64,000 nucleotides of DNA from Nocardioides sp. Arc9.136 (GTDB taxonomy: Bacteria; Actinomycetota; Actinomycetes; Propionibacteriales; Nocardioidaceae): the NCBI RefSeq assembly GCF_030506255.1, contig NZ_CP113431.1, forward strand, positions 62,001 through 126,000, read 5' to 3'. Of the stretch, positions 17,193-27,728 are shown piece by piece. The translations under genes were made by a program, and so were the position numbers. Numbering within the stretch: the stretch's first letter is position 1; each line of letters opens with the position of its first letter. The notes beneath the pieces were generated by a model. The model saw only the letters and a list, made by a program, of their open reading frames with translations. It was not told the DNA's origin and did no database searches.

Positions 17193-19310
17193 ATGACCTC
17201 TCCCGCGGCCGCCCCGTCCCCGAGCAGCGCGACCGACGTGCGCGAGCAGGCCGAGGCGCACCTGCGCGCGCTGGTCGGCAGGGACGACGCCGTCCTGCGC
17301 GAGGACCAGTGGTCGGCGATCGAGGCGCTCGCGGTCGACCGGCGGCGCGCCCTGGTGGTGCAGCGCACCGGCTGGGGCAAGTCGGCGGTCTACTTCGTGG
17401 CCACGCTGCTGCTGCGCGGGCAGGGGGCCGGGCCGACGGTGATCGTGTCCCCGCTGCTGGCGCTGATGCGCAACCAGATCGCCGCCGCCGAGCGCGCGGG
17501 CATCCGCGCCGTCACCATCAACTCCACCAACATCGAGGACTGGGAGCCGACGCACCAGGCGATCCGCGACGGCGAGGTCGACGTCCTGCTGGTCAGCCCC
17601 GAGCGGCTCAACAACCCTGGCTTCCGCGACGAGGTGCTGCCGAAGCTGGCCGCGACCTGCGGCCTGCTCGTCGTCGACGAGGCGCACTGCATCTCCGACT
17701 GGGGACACGACTTCCGGCCCGACTACCGCCGCATCCGCACGTTGCTGGCCGAGCTCCCCGACGGCATCCCGGTGCTGGCCACGACCGCGACCGCCAACGA
17801 GCGGGTGACCGCCGACGTCGCCGAGCAGCTGGGGCCCCTGGGCCAGCAGGTGCTGGTCCTCCGCGGCTCGCTGGACCGGGAGTCCCTCCGCCTGGGCGTG
17901 GTGCGGCTCAGGACGGCCGAGCAGCGGCTCGCCTGGCTCGCCGACCACCTCGCCGAGCAGCCCGGGTCCGGGATCGTCTACTGCCTGACGGTCGCCGCGA
18001 CCCAGGAGATCGCCGACTACCTGCGCTCGCGCGGGCACGACGTCGCGGCGTACTCCGGCCAGACCGACACCACCGAGCGGCAGGCCCTCGAGCAGGACCT
18101 CGCCGCAGGCCGGGTCAAGGCGCTGGTGGCGACCAGCGCGCTCGGCATGGGCTTCGACGCGACGCTGGGCTTCGTGGTCAACATGGGCGCGCCGTCCTCG
18201 CCGGTCGCCTACTACCAGCAGGTCGGACGTGCGGGCCGCGGCACCGACGAGGCCGTCGTGGTGCTGCTGCCGGCCACCGAGGACCGCGACATCTGGAACT
18301 ACTTCGCCTCGCTGGCCTTCCCCCGCGAAGAGCTGGTCCGCCAGACCCTCGAGGTCCTGGCCGCGGAGGGCCGCCCGATGAGCACCGCCGCGCTGGAGAC
18401 CCGGGTCGAGCTCAACCGCACCCGGCTGGAGACGATGCTCAAGGTGCTCGACGTCGACGGCGCCGTGCGCCGCGTCCGCGGCGGTTGGGAGTCGACGGGC
18501 CGGGACTGGAGCTACGACGAGGAGCGCTACCGCCGCGTCACCGAGGCGCGCGAGCGCGAGCAGCAGGCGATGCTCGACTACATCGCCACCGACCGCTGCC
18601 GGATGCGCTTCCTGCGCGACCAGCTCGACGACCCGGAGGCGGCCGACTGCGGGCGCTGCGACAACTGCGGCGGGCTCGACCTGTCGACCGAGGTGTCGGC
18701 GGCGGCGCTGGAGGAGGCCGGTGCGCGGCTGTCGCGCCCGGGGGTGGTCGTCGAGCCGCGCAAGATGTGGCCGACCGCGCTCGCCAACCTCGGCGTCGAC
18801 CTCAAGGGCAAGATCGCCGAGGGGGCGTCCGAGGGGCGCGCCGTGGCGCGGCTGACCGACCTCGGGCACGGGCAGGCGCTGCGGGAGCTGTTCGCCCCGG
18901 GCACGCCCGACGGGCCGGTCCCCGTGCCGCTCGTGCGGGCCGTCGTCGAGGTGCTCGAGGAGTGGCGCCCGCGGGTCGACGCGATCGTGTCGGTGGAGTC
19001 GGCCACCCGGCCCACGCTCACCAGCGACCTCGCCGCGGGGCTCTCGCGCTACCTCGGGGTGCCGGTGGTCGGCACCTGGGCAGTCGTCGACCCCGACGTC
19101 GCCCCGGGCCAGGGCGCGATGAACTCCGCCCAGCGGGTGGCGGCGGTCGGCCGCCGCTCGGCGCTGCACGCCGACGTGCCGGAGGGCGCGCGGGTGCTGC
19201 TGGTCGACGACCGCACCGACACCGGCTGGAGCCTGACGCTCGCCGCCCGCGCGCTGCGCCGGGCGGGGGCGACCGAGGTGTTCCCACTGGTCCTCGCCGT
19301 CACCGGCTGA
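17193..19310 (+). CDS. recQ: RecQ family DNA helicase with C-terminal phosphoribosyltransferase-like domain
   Basis: This 705-residue protein starts with a superfamily 2 helicase: RTGWGKSAV (Walker A), VVDEAHCISDWGHDFRPDYR (DEAH and the RecQ aromatic loop), TTATAN, and QQVGRAGRG (motif VI). A RecQ zinc region follows, with Cys residues in RCRMRF, CGRCDNCGG. There is no HRDC domain. Instead, the last 140 residues contain VLLVDDRTDTGWSLTLAARAL, which matches the PRPP loop of ComF-like phosphoribosyltransferases. It unwinds DNA in repair; the tail's role is unknown. A GTG at 17145 could extend the N-terminus. A near-consensus TAGACA lies seven bases before the ATG chosen. Confidence 0.88.
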   Translation: MTSPAAAPSPSSATDVREQAEAHLRALVGRDDAVLREDQWSAIEALAVDRRRALVVQRTGWGKSAVYFVATLLLRGQGAGPTVIVSPLLALMRNQIAAAERAGIRAVTINSTNIEDWEPTHQAIRDGEVDVLLVSPERLNNPGFRDEVLPKLAATCGLLVVDEAHCISDWGHDFRPDYRRIRTLLAELPDGIPVLATTATANERVTADVAEQLGPLGQQVLVLRGSLDRESLRLGVVRLRTAEQRLAWLADHLAEQPGSGIVYCLTVAATQEIADYLRSRGHDVAAYSGQTDTTERQALEQDLAAGRVKALVATSALGMGFDATLGFVVNMGAPSSPVAYYQQVGRAGRGTDEAVVVLLPATEDRDIWNYFASLAFPREELVRQTLEVLAAEGRPMSTAALETRVELNRTRLETMLKVLDVDGAVRRVRGGWESTGRDWSYDEERYRRVTEAREREQQAMLDYIATDRCRMRFLRDQLDDPEAADCGRCDNCGGLDLSTEVSAAALEEAGARLSRPGVVVEPRKMWPTALANLGVDLKGKIAEGASEGRAVARLTDLGHGQALRELFAPGTPDGPVPVPLVRAVVEVLEEWRPRVDAIVSVESATRPTLTSDLAAGLSRYLGVPVVGTWAVVDPDVAPGQGAMNSAQRVAAVGRRSALHADVPEGARVLLVDDRTDTGWSLTLAARALRRAGATEVFPLVLAVTG

Positions 19311-19324
19311 CCCCGCAGACGCTT

Positions 19325-19366
19325 CGTGCTGCCCAGCGTGCGCCGGGGCGCACGCTGGGCAGCACG
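19325..19366. terminator. Bidirectional hairpin between convergent recQ and exporter genes
   Basis: A perfect 19-base stem (19325-19343 with 19348-19366) closes a four-base CGGG loop. It sits 14 bases after the recQ stop and 30 bases after the end of the opposite-strand exporter gene, so it can end both transcripts. There is no T tract, as is common in GC-rich actinobacteria. Confidence 0.8.
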
Positions 19367-19396
19367 AGGGCTGGGCTCAGGTGGGTGACCGAGGGG

Positions 19397-20890
19397 TCAG
19401 TGACCCATCAGCGCGGTCTGGTCGACCGGCTCGGCCGGGGGCCGGCGCGGCAGGAAGAACGCCGGGAGCAGCACGACGGCCACCATGACGGTGGCGACCC
19501 AGAAGGTGCCGCTGAAGACGCCGGCCAGGTCGCCGGCGATGGCGGCCGGGTCGCCCGAGGTCGGGTCGACGTCGTTCTTGATGCCGTTGGTGAGCAGCAC
19601 CGAGAAGATCGCGGTGCCGATCGAGGCGGCGACCTGCTGGACGATGTTGAGCAGCGTCGAGCCGCGGGCGACGGTGTGGCCGCGCAGGGTCTGGAGCGCC
19701 GCGGACATGATCGGCATCATCGTGGCGCCCATGCCCAGGCCCATGACGAACAGCGCGGCCATCAGGAACGTGTACGACGTGGTCGCGTCGAGGGTGGCGA
19801 ACATGCCCATGCCGACCGTGATCACCGCGATGCCGGCGAGCACGATCTTGCCGGGGCCGATCTTGTCGCTGAGGACGCCGGCGACCGGCATCACCAGCAT
19901 CGCGCCGACACCCTGCGGGGCCAGCAGCAGGCCGGCGTCCAGGGCGCCCTCGCCGCGGACGTTCTGGAAGTAGAGCGGGAAGAGCAGGCTGGCGCCGAAG
20001 AAGGCGATCGCGAACAGCGACATCGCGATGACCGCGACGGTCATCGTGCCGTTCGTGAACAGCCGCAGGTCGACCAGCGGGTGCTTGTTGGACCGGGCGA
20101 GCGCCCACGGCACGAACGCCGCGATGAGCAGCAGGCCGACGATCGCGGGGACCAGCACCTCGGCGTCCAGGACGGTGCCGGTCTCGGGAATGGTCGAGAC
20201 GCCGTACAGGAACGCGGCGAGGCCGGGGGAGAGCAGCACCATGCCGAGCCAGTCGAAGGTCTCGGAGGGCTCGACGTCGTCCTTGGGCAGCACCTTCGCG
20301 GCGTAGACGATCGCGACGAGGCCGATCGGCACGTTGATCAGGAAGATCCAGTGCCAGCTGGCGTTGTCGATCAGCGCGCCACCGATGATCGGGCCGAAGA
20401 TCGGGCCGAGCAGCATCGGGATGCCCATGACGGCCATGACCCGGCCGATCCGCTCCGGGCCGGCCGCACGGGTCAGGATCGTCATGCCGAGCGGCACGAG
20501 CATGCCGCCGCCGAGGCCCTGCAGGACGCGGAAGGCGACCAGCACCTCGAGGGAGTCGGCCACCGCGCAGAGCGCCGAGCCGGCCGCGAAGAGCACGATC
20601 GCCAGGAGGTAGAGGCGCTTGGTGCCGAACCGGTCGGAGGCCCAGCCGGTCAACGGGATCACGCTGGCCAGGGCCAGCGTGTAGGCGGTCATCGTCCACG
20701 CGACCTGCGCGGTGGTCGCGTCGAACTCGCGCTGGAAGGTCTCGAGGGCCACGGAGACGACCGTGATGTCGAGGATCGACATGATCGCGCCGAGGACGAC
20801 GACGCCGGCCACCACGAGGACCTGCCGGTCGAGCTTGTCGGAGACGGGCGTGCCCGGCCCGCCGGGCGTGCTGGAGAGATCGGTGCTCAC
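19397..20890 (-). CDS. MFS multidrug exporter, DHA2 (EmrB/QacA) family
   Basis: This 497-residue protein has the length and about 14 helices of DHA2 exporters. LDITVVSVALETFQREF in the first helix and GWASDRFGTKRLYL (motif A) are characteristic, as is GPIIGGALIDNASWHWIF. It is unrelated at close range to the exporter at 8.8 kb. The GTG start lies six bases after TAATCT, so translation is probably leaderless. The palindrome around that box suggests a repressor binds there, but no regulator gene is adjacent. Confidence 0.9.
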   Translation of the reverse strand: MSTDLSSTPGGPGTPVSDKLDRQVLVVAGVVVLGAIMSILDITVVSVALETFQREFDATTAQVAWTMTAYTLALASVIPLTGWASDRFGTKRLYLLAIVLFAAGSALCAVADSLEVLVAFRVLQGLGGGMLVPLGMTILTRAAGPERIGRVMAVMGIPMLLGPIFGPIIGGALIDNASWHWIFLINVPIGLVAIVYAAKVLPKDDVEPSETFDWLGMVLLSPGLAAFLYGVSTIPETGTVLDAEVLVPAIVGLLLIAAFVPWALARSNKHPLVDLRLFTNGTMTVAVIAMSLFAIAFFGASLLFPLYFQNVRGEGALDAGLLLAPQGVGAMLVMPVAGVLSDKIGPGKIVLAGIAVITVGMGMFATLDATTSYTFLMAALFVMGLGMGATMMPIMSAALQTLRGHTVARGSTLLNIVQQVAASIGTAIFSVLLTNGIKNDVDPTSGDPAAIAGDLAGVFSGTFWVATVMVAVVLLPAFFLPRRPPAEPVDQTALMGH

Positions 20891-20894
20891 CGGA

Positions 20895-20908
20895 GGAGAT
20901 TAGTCTCC
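20895..20908 (-). promoter_or_regulatory. Leaderless promoter and palindrome of the DHA2 exporter
   Basis: On the minus strand TAATCT (20902 to 20897) ends six bases before the GTG at 20890. It is part of GGAGACTAATCTCC, a dyad with five-base arms, so a regulator bound here would cover the -10 box. Confidence 0.55.
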
Positions 20909-20995
20909 GCTCTCACCCTCGGTCATCCGACTTCGGTCGTCGGGGCCCGTGCGGTTGGTCACCCCGGTCCTGCCGGCCGGGGGCCGGCGCCGCGC

Positions 20996-21496
20996 TCAGG
21001 CGCCGCTGCTGGAGGCGAGCGCGCGGGCGGCGTCGCGCAGCACCGGGTCGTCGGGCTCCACGCCGGGGCGGAAGCGCGCGACGACGTGGCCGCTGCGGTC
21101 GACGAGGAACTTCTCGAAGTTCCACTGGACGTCGCCGGCCTCGCCCTTCTCGTCCGGGGTCCGCACCAGCTCGGCGTACAGCGGGTGCTGGTCCTCGCCG
21201 TTGACCTCGATCTTCTCGGTCATCGGGAACGTCACGCCGTACGTCGCGGAGCAGAACTCCCCGATCTCCTCGGCGGTGCCCGGCTCCTGGCCCATGAACT
21301 GGTTGCACGGCAGGCCGACGACGGTGAACCCGGAGCCGGCCAGTTCCTCGTGCAGCGCCTCGAGGCCGGCGTACTGCGGCGTGAGCCCGCACTTGCTCGC
21401 CACGTTGACCAGGAGGGCCGGCTTGCCGCCGGTGATCTCGCCCAGGGTGGTGGGCGTCCCGTCGAGCCGGTTGATCGGGAGGTCGAGGATGCTCAT
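20996..21496 (-). CDS. Glutathione peroxidase family (probably thioredoxin-dependent)
   Basis: This 166-residue peroxidase reduces hydroperoxides in the cytoplasm. The peroxidatic Cys36 sits in NVASKCGLTPQY, and GLPCNQFMGQEPG and VQWNFEKFLVD supply the Gln and Trp of the active site. Cys82 in EFCSATYGVTFP occupies the resolving position seen in thioredoxin-dependent members, which fits a lineage that uses mycothiol and thioredoxin instead of glutathione. The ATG lies six bases after TACCGT. It is divergent from the SNF2 helicase. Confidence 0.92.
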   Translation of the reverse strand: MSILDLPINRLDGTPTTLGEITGGKPALLVNVASKCGLTPQYAGLEALHEELAGSGFTVVGLPCNQFMGQEPGTAEEIGEFCSATYGVTFPMTEKIEVNGEDQHPLYAELVRTPDEKGEAGDVQWNFEKFLVDRSGHVVARFRPGVEPDDPVLRDAARALASSSGA

Positions 21497-21502
21497 GGCG
21501 CG

Positions 21503-21508
21503 ACGGTA
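21503..21508 (-). promoter_or_regulatory. Leaderless -10 box of the glutathione peroxidase gene
   Basis: On the minus strand TACCGT ends six bases before the ATG at 21496. The whole divergent region with the SNF2 gene is only 57 bases. Confidence 0.52.
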
Positions 21509-21540
21509 CCGGCACCGGCCGCACCGTCGGCAGGAGCGGT

Positions 21541-21546
21541 TACGGT
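21541..21546 (+). promoter_or_regulatory. Leaderless -10 box of the SNF2 helicase gene
   Basis: TACGGT ends seven bases before the GTG at 21554, the only start that keeps the conserved N-terminus without a ribosome binding site. Confidence 0.52.
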
Positions 21547-21553
21547 CCTGCGG

Positions 21554-24367
<2,814 letters not shown>

Positions 24368-24368
24368 G

Positions 24369-25058
24369 GTGACCGCGCCCGGGCGAGGCGTCGTCCATCC
24401 CCGCGTCCCGGCGCGGCGGGGCGGCGCCCGGGCCGGCACGTGGTGGGCCCGGGCGTGGCTGCGCGCCGCCGAGGAGGCGGCGTACGACGAGGCGGACCTG
24501 GTCGCCGCCCGCCGGCTCGCGCGCTCGGGCCGGATCGGCGGGATCATCGTCGACGTCGGCACCTTCGTCGCGGCGGTCGAGGACGACGGCGGACTGTGGA
24601 CGACCTCCGGCACGGTGCCCGTGCTCGACGAGCCCGCGCGGCAGGCGTTCGTCGAGACGGTGGCCGCCGAGGCCGGCCGGGTCGCCGCGCTGCTGGCCGG
24701 GGACCTCCCGCACACCCTGGTCGAGCACGCGGAGGACGCCGGCGTCGAGCTGCTGCCGTACGGCGGGGAGCTGGGCGCGACCTGCACGTGCACGTCGTGG
24801 ACCGACCCGTGCGTGCACGCCCTGGCCGTCCTGCACCAGCTCGCCTGGCTGCTCGAGGGCGACCCGTTCGTGCTCCTGCACCTGCGCGGGCTGCCGCGCG
24901 ACGAGCTGCTCGCGCGCCTGCACGCCCGCTCGGGCCCGGCGGCTCCGGAGGAGGACCCGGCCGAGGTCGACGCGGACACGGCGTACGACGCCGCCCTCCG
25001 CGCCGCCCGGGCGCTGGACCTGCTGGCCGACGGGCGGCCGGTGGACCACCTGTTCTGA
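24369..25058 (+). CDS. SWIM zinc-finger protein
   Basis: This 229-residue protein has a SWIM zinc-binding motif (CTCTSWTDPCVH, near residue 140), the CxC...CxH pattern that binds DNA or protein. The N-terminal part (TWWARAWLRAAEEAAYDEADL) is conserved among partners of bacterial SNF2 helicases. Its GTG follows the helicase stop by one base, so the two are co-translated and probably form one complex. No catalytic domain is visible. Confidence 0.88.
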   Translation: MTAPGRGVVHPRVPARRGGARAGTWWARAWLRAAEEAAYDEADLVAARRLARSGRIGGIIVDVGTFVAAVEDDGGLWTTSGTVPVLDEPARQAFVETVAAEAGRVAALLAGDLPHTLVEHAEDAGVELLPYGGELGATCTCTSWTDPCVHALAVLHQLAWLLEGDPFVLLHLRGLPRDELLARLHARSGPAAPEEDPAEVDADTAYDAALRAARALDLLADGRPVDHLF

Positions 25059-25093
25059 GCCGACCGGCGAGGCGCGGGGAGGTGCGGTGCGGC

Positions 25094-25825
25094 TCAGAAG
25101 CCGTAGGACCCGCAGACCCGGTCCCGCACGGCCCGCCAGCTCGACTCGTCGACCGGGCTGCCGGGCTCGATGTCGTGGTAGGCCTGCAGGGGCTCCATCC
25201 GGGCGGCGGTCGCCTCGTCGTACCGCCCGGTCACCCGCTCCTCGGGGAACCGGGTCGGGTCGAGGTCGACCAGCATGCCCTGCAGGGCACGCACCCAGAT
25301 GCCCAGCTCGGGGTCCAGGGGCCCGCCGAGGGTCAGCTGCGGCATGCCGGTCGTCGGCAGCACGCACACGCACCGGACCAGGTCGTCGGTGCCGGGGGTG
25401 AGCACGGTGACGCCGTCGCCCTTGTGGTCCAGCGTCATCCGGGCCGCGCACGGCTCGGCGAGGTCGTCGTAGGGGCCGAGGTACGCCGCCCAGGTCGGCG
25501 TCGGCCGCTCCTCGTCGAGGGACCACTCGGTGTCGCAGGAGTCGTCGACCCTCAGGTACCGGACGTCGGTGCCGTGGTCGGCCACGGCACCGCGCAGCGC
25601 CGTCGGCGTGTCCCCGACCGCCACGACGAGGAGCGCCTCGCCGGTGCACGCCTGGTCGACCTGGGGCACCCCGAGGTGGAGCGGGTCACGGGCCGCGCTC
25701 GCGCCGGTCCCGCCGGTCCCGGCGTCCCCGTCGTCGCCGCCGAGGGGGTCGAGGAGGGCGGTCGCCGCACCGCCGCCGGCCCCGAGGACCGCGGCGAGCA
25801 GGAGGGCGACGAGCCGGCCACGCAC
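25094..25825 (-). CDS. Exported protein with peptidoglycan-binding-like C-terminus
   Basis: This 243-residue protein has an N-terminal membrane or signal segment (LVALLLAAVLGAGGGAATALL), an acidic linker and a Cys-containing middle domain. The last 65 residues (WVRALQGMLVDLD, VTGRYDEATAARMEPLQ) resemble a peptidoglycan_binding_1 repeat, suggesting it acts at the cell wall. The match is only moderate and I cannot name a function. The GTG start lies six bases after TAGGCT. Confidence 0.75.
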   Translation of the reverse strand: MRGRLVALLLAAVLGAGGGAATALLDPLGGDDGDAGTGGTGASAARDPLHLGVPQVDQACTGEALLVVAVGDTPTALRGAVADHGTDVRYLRVDDSCDTEWSLDEERPTPTWAAYLGPYDDLAEPCAARMTLDHKGDGVTVLTPGTDDLVRCVCVLPTTGMPQLTLGGPLDPELGIWVRALQGMLVDLDPTRFPEERVTGRYDEATAARMEPLQAYHDIEPGSPVDESSWRAVRDRVCGSYGF

Positions 25826-25831
25826 GCGCCG

Positions 25832-25837
25832 AGCCTA
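25832..25837 (-). promoter_or_regulatory. Leaderless -10 box made from the TetR gene stop codon
   Basis: On the minus strand TAGGCT begins with the TAG stop (25837-25835) of the upstream TetR gene and ends six bases before the GTG at 25825. Confidence 0.58.
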
Positions 25838-26410
25838 GGCCCCGCTGGGCCGACCGACCGGTGCCCGCACGCCGAGCGCGGCGAGCGCCATGCCGGCCAG
25901 CAGCTCGTGCATCGGCTCGTCGGGCAGGAGGCCGCTGTGCGGGGTGGAGTTCAGCAGCCCGAACGTCGCGTGCGCCATCGCCCGCGCCCGCTCGGTCCCC
26001 AGCCCCTCGTGCACGCCGCGCAGCTGGTCGGCCCACAGGTCGACGTACGCCCGCTGGAGCGCACGCACCCGCTCCCGCGCGTCGGCCGGCAGCGACTCCC
26101 AGTCGCGGTCCTGGACGACGATCAGCGCCCGCCGGCCGAGCGCGAACGACACGTGCCAGTCCACCAGCCCCACCAGCGCCGCCTCCGGGTCGCCCGCCTC
26201 GGCGACCCGCTGGCGCCCCACGACCAGCAGCTCCTCGCTGATCGACACCAGCATCTCGGCGAGCATCGCGTCCTTGGACGGGAAGTGCTTGTAGAGCGCC
26301 GGCCCGGAGATCCCGCACGCCGCCCCGAGGTCGGCCACCGACACCCCGTGGAACCCGCGTGCCGCGAACAGCTCGGCCGCGGTCGCCAGGATCTGCGCGC
26401 GACGGCTCAC
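25835..26410 (-). CDS. TetR family transcriptional regulator
   Basis: This 191-residue regulator has an N-terminal helix-turn-helix (AQILATAAELFAARGFHG, VADLGAACGISGPALYKHF). Its sequence resembles actinobacterial regulators of acyl-CoA metabolism. The GTG at 26410 is preferred over the TTG at 26419 because TAGCCT (26424-26419) overlaps the TTG; the eight-base spacing to the GTG is slightly long. Tandem palindromes lie just upstream, at 26.46-26.57 kb, and could be its own operators or unrelated repeats. Its targets are unknown. Confidence 0.85.
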   Translation of the reverse strand: MSRRAQILATAAELFAARGFHGVSVADLGAACGISGPALYKHFPSKDAMLAEMLVSISEELLVVGRQRVAEAGDPEAALVGLVDWHVSFALGRRALIVVQDRDWESLPADARERVRALQRAYVDLWADQLRGVHEGLGTERARAMAHATFGLLNSTPHSGLLPDEPMHELLAGMALAALGVRAPVGRPSGA

Positions 26411-26464
26411 GGTCGGCAAGGCTAGCGGGGGCCGGCCCTGGCCCGGCGGGGGAAAGGCAGGGAA

Positions 26465-26509
26465 GCGTCAACATCCCAAGTTCACTTGGGATCCTCACGC
26501 TCCGCGGCC
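26465..26509. repeat. Palindromic repeat copy 1
   Basis: This copy holds a perfect dyad, ATCCCAAGT-TC-ACTTGGGAT, with weaker pairing outward (GCGTCAAC with CCTCACGC), followed by CTCCGCGGCC. A second copy begins exactly 62 bases later. It lies between the end of metX and the start of a TetR gene on the same strand. Confidence 0.75.
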
Positions 26510-26526
26510 GTTGCAACCGCAGGGAA

Positions 26527-26571
26527 CCTTCAACATCCCAGGTTCACTTGGGATGTTGACGCTCCGCGGCC
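26527..26571. repeat. Palindromic repeat copy 2
   Basis: This copy reads CAACATCCCAGGT-TC-ACTTGGGATGTTG, with one A/G mismatch in the arms, then GACGCTCCGCGGCC as in copy 1. The flanking AACC bases also agree, so the repeat unit spans about 55-60 bases. Confidence 0.75.
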
Positions 26572-26596
26572 TTCTCAACCACCGACCCCCCGAGCC

Positions 26597-27709
26597 TCAG
26601 TCGACGAGGAACCCCCGCAACCGCTCGTGGTAGCCGGGCGGCTCGAGGAGGAAGGAGTCGTGGCCCCAGGGCGAGGCCAGCTCGGCGAGGTCGACGTCGA
26701 CCCCGCAGGCGGCGAGCTCGCGGGCGAGCCGCTGGGACTGGCCGGTGTCGAAGCGCCAGTCGCTGTCGAAGGAGGTGACCTGGAAGCGCGTGCGGGTGGC
26801 GCGCAGCCGGTCGGCGGTCCAGGGGTCGGCGAAGGGGTCGAAGTAGTCGAGCAGCCGGGTCAGGTAGAGGTAGGACAGCGCGTCGAAGCGGTCGAGGAAC
26901 GTCTCGCCCTGGTGCTGGAGGTAGTGCTCGACCTCGAAGTCCGGCCCCATCCGCCAGTCGTCGCCGGTGCTGGTGCGCCGGTGGCCGAACTTGGTCTCGA
27001 GCGAGGCGGCCGACACGTAGGTGATGTGGGCCATCATCCGGGCGACCTTCTGGCCAAGGCGCGGCTGGACGCCCTTCTCGGCGTACCGCCCGTCGTGGAA
27101 GTCGGGGTCGCTCATGATCGCCTCGCGGGCGACGGAGGAGAAGGCGATGTTCTCCGGGGTCAGCCGGGAGGAGGCCGCCACGACGACCGCCTGGTCGATC
27201 TCGTCGGGGGCGTCGACCACCCACTGCAGGACCTGCATCCCGCCCAGCGATCCACCGACGGCGGCGTGCAGCCGCGACACCCCCAGTGAGCGCAGCAGCC
27301 GCCGGTGCACGGCCACCAGGTCGCTCATGTGCAGCATCGGGAACCCCAGGCCGTACGCCGCGCCCGTGGCCGGGTCCGTCGACAGCGGCCCGGTGGTGCC
27401 CGAGCAGCCCCCGAGCAGGTTCGCCGACACGACGAAGAACCGGTCGGTGTCGACCGGCCGACCAGGACCGATCAGGTTGTCCCACCACCCGCGCTTCTTG
27501 GCGCCCAGGTGCAGCCCGGCGGCGTGCGCGTCCCCGGTGAGGGCGTGGCAGACGAACACCGCGTTGTCGCGGTCCGGCGAGAGCGCGCCGTAGGTCTCGT
27601 AGGCGACCTCGACGTGGTCGAGCCGCCCGCCGCCGCGCAGGCGCAGTGGGTCGTCCTCGGAGGCGAGGACGACCCGCTGGGTCTCGACGTAGCCGATCGG
27701 TCCGGTCAC
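26597..27709 (-). CDS. metX: Homoserine O-acetyltransferase
   Basis: This 370-residue alpha/beta hydrolase-fold enzyme acetylates homoserine in methionine synthesis. The nucleophile Ser lies in VGGSLGGMQVLQW, and the catalytic His and its partner are in SPWGHDSFLLE. GHALTGDAHA-like and GGCSGTTGPLS segments are the usual MetX substrate-site motifs. The GTG at 27709 follows metY by 19 bases on the same strand, forming a metY-metX operon that makes homocysteine from homoserine in two steps. Confidence 0.95.
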   Translation of the reverse strand: MTGPIGYVETQRVVLASEDDPLRLRGGGRLDHVEVAYETYGALSPDRDNAVFVCHALTGDAHAAGLHLGAKKRGWWDNLIGPGRPVDTDRFFVVSANLLGGCSGTTGPLSTDPATGAAYGLGFPMLHMSDLVAVHRRLLRSLGVSRLHAAVGGSLGGMQVLQWVVDAPDEIDQAVVVAASSRLTPENIAFSSVAREAIMSDPDFHDGRYAEKGVQPRLGQKVARMMAHITYVSAASLETKFGHRRTSTGDDWRMGPDFEVEHYLQHQGETFLDRFDALSYLYLTRLLDYFDPFADPWTADRLRATRTRFQVTSFDSDWRFDTGQSQRLARELAACGVDVDLAELASPWGHDSFLLEPPGYHERLRGFLVD

Positions 27710-27728
27710 GGAGCGGTGCTGCCCGGCG

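Noticed and set aside
26465..26571. CRISPR array from the two 62-base-spaced repeats
   Set aside because: There are only two copies, the repeats are palindromic with related flanks, the interval is not a unique spacer, and no cas gene is near.
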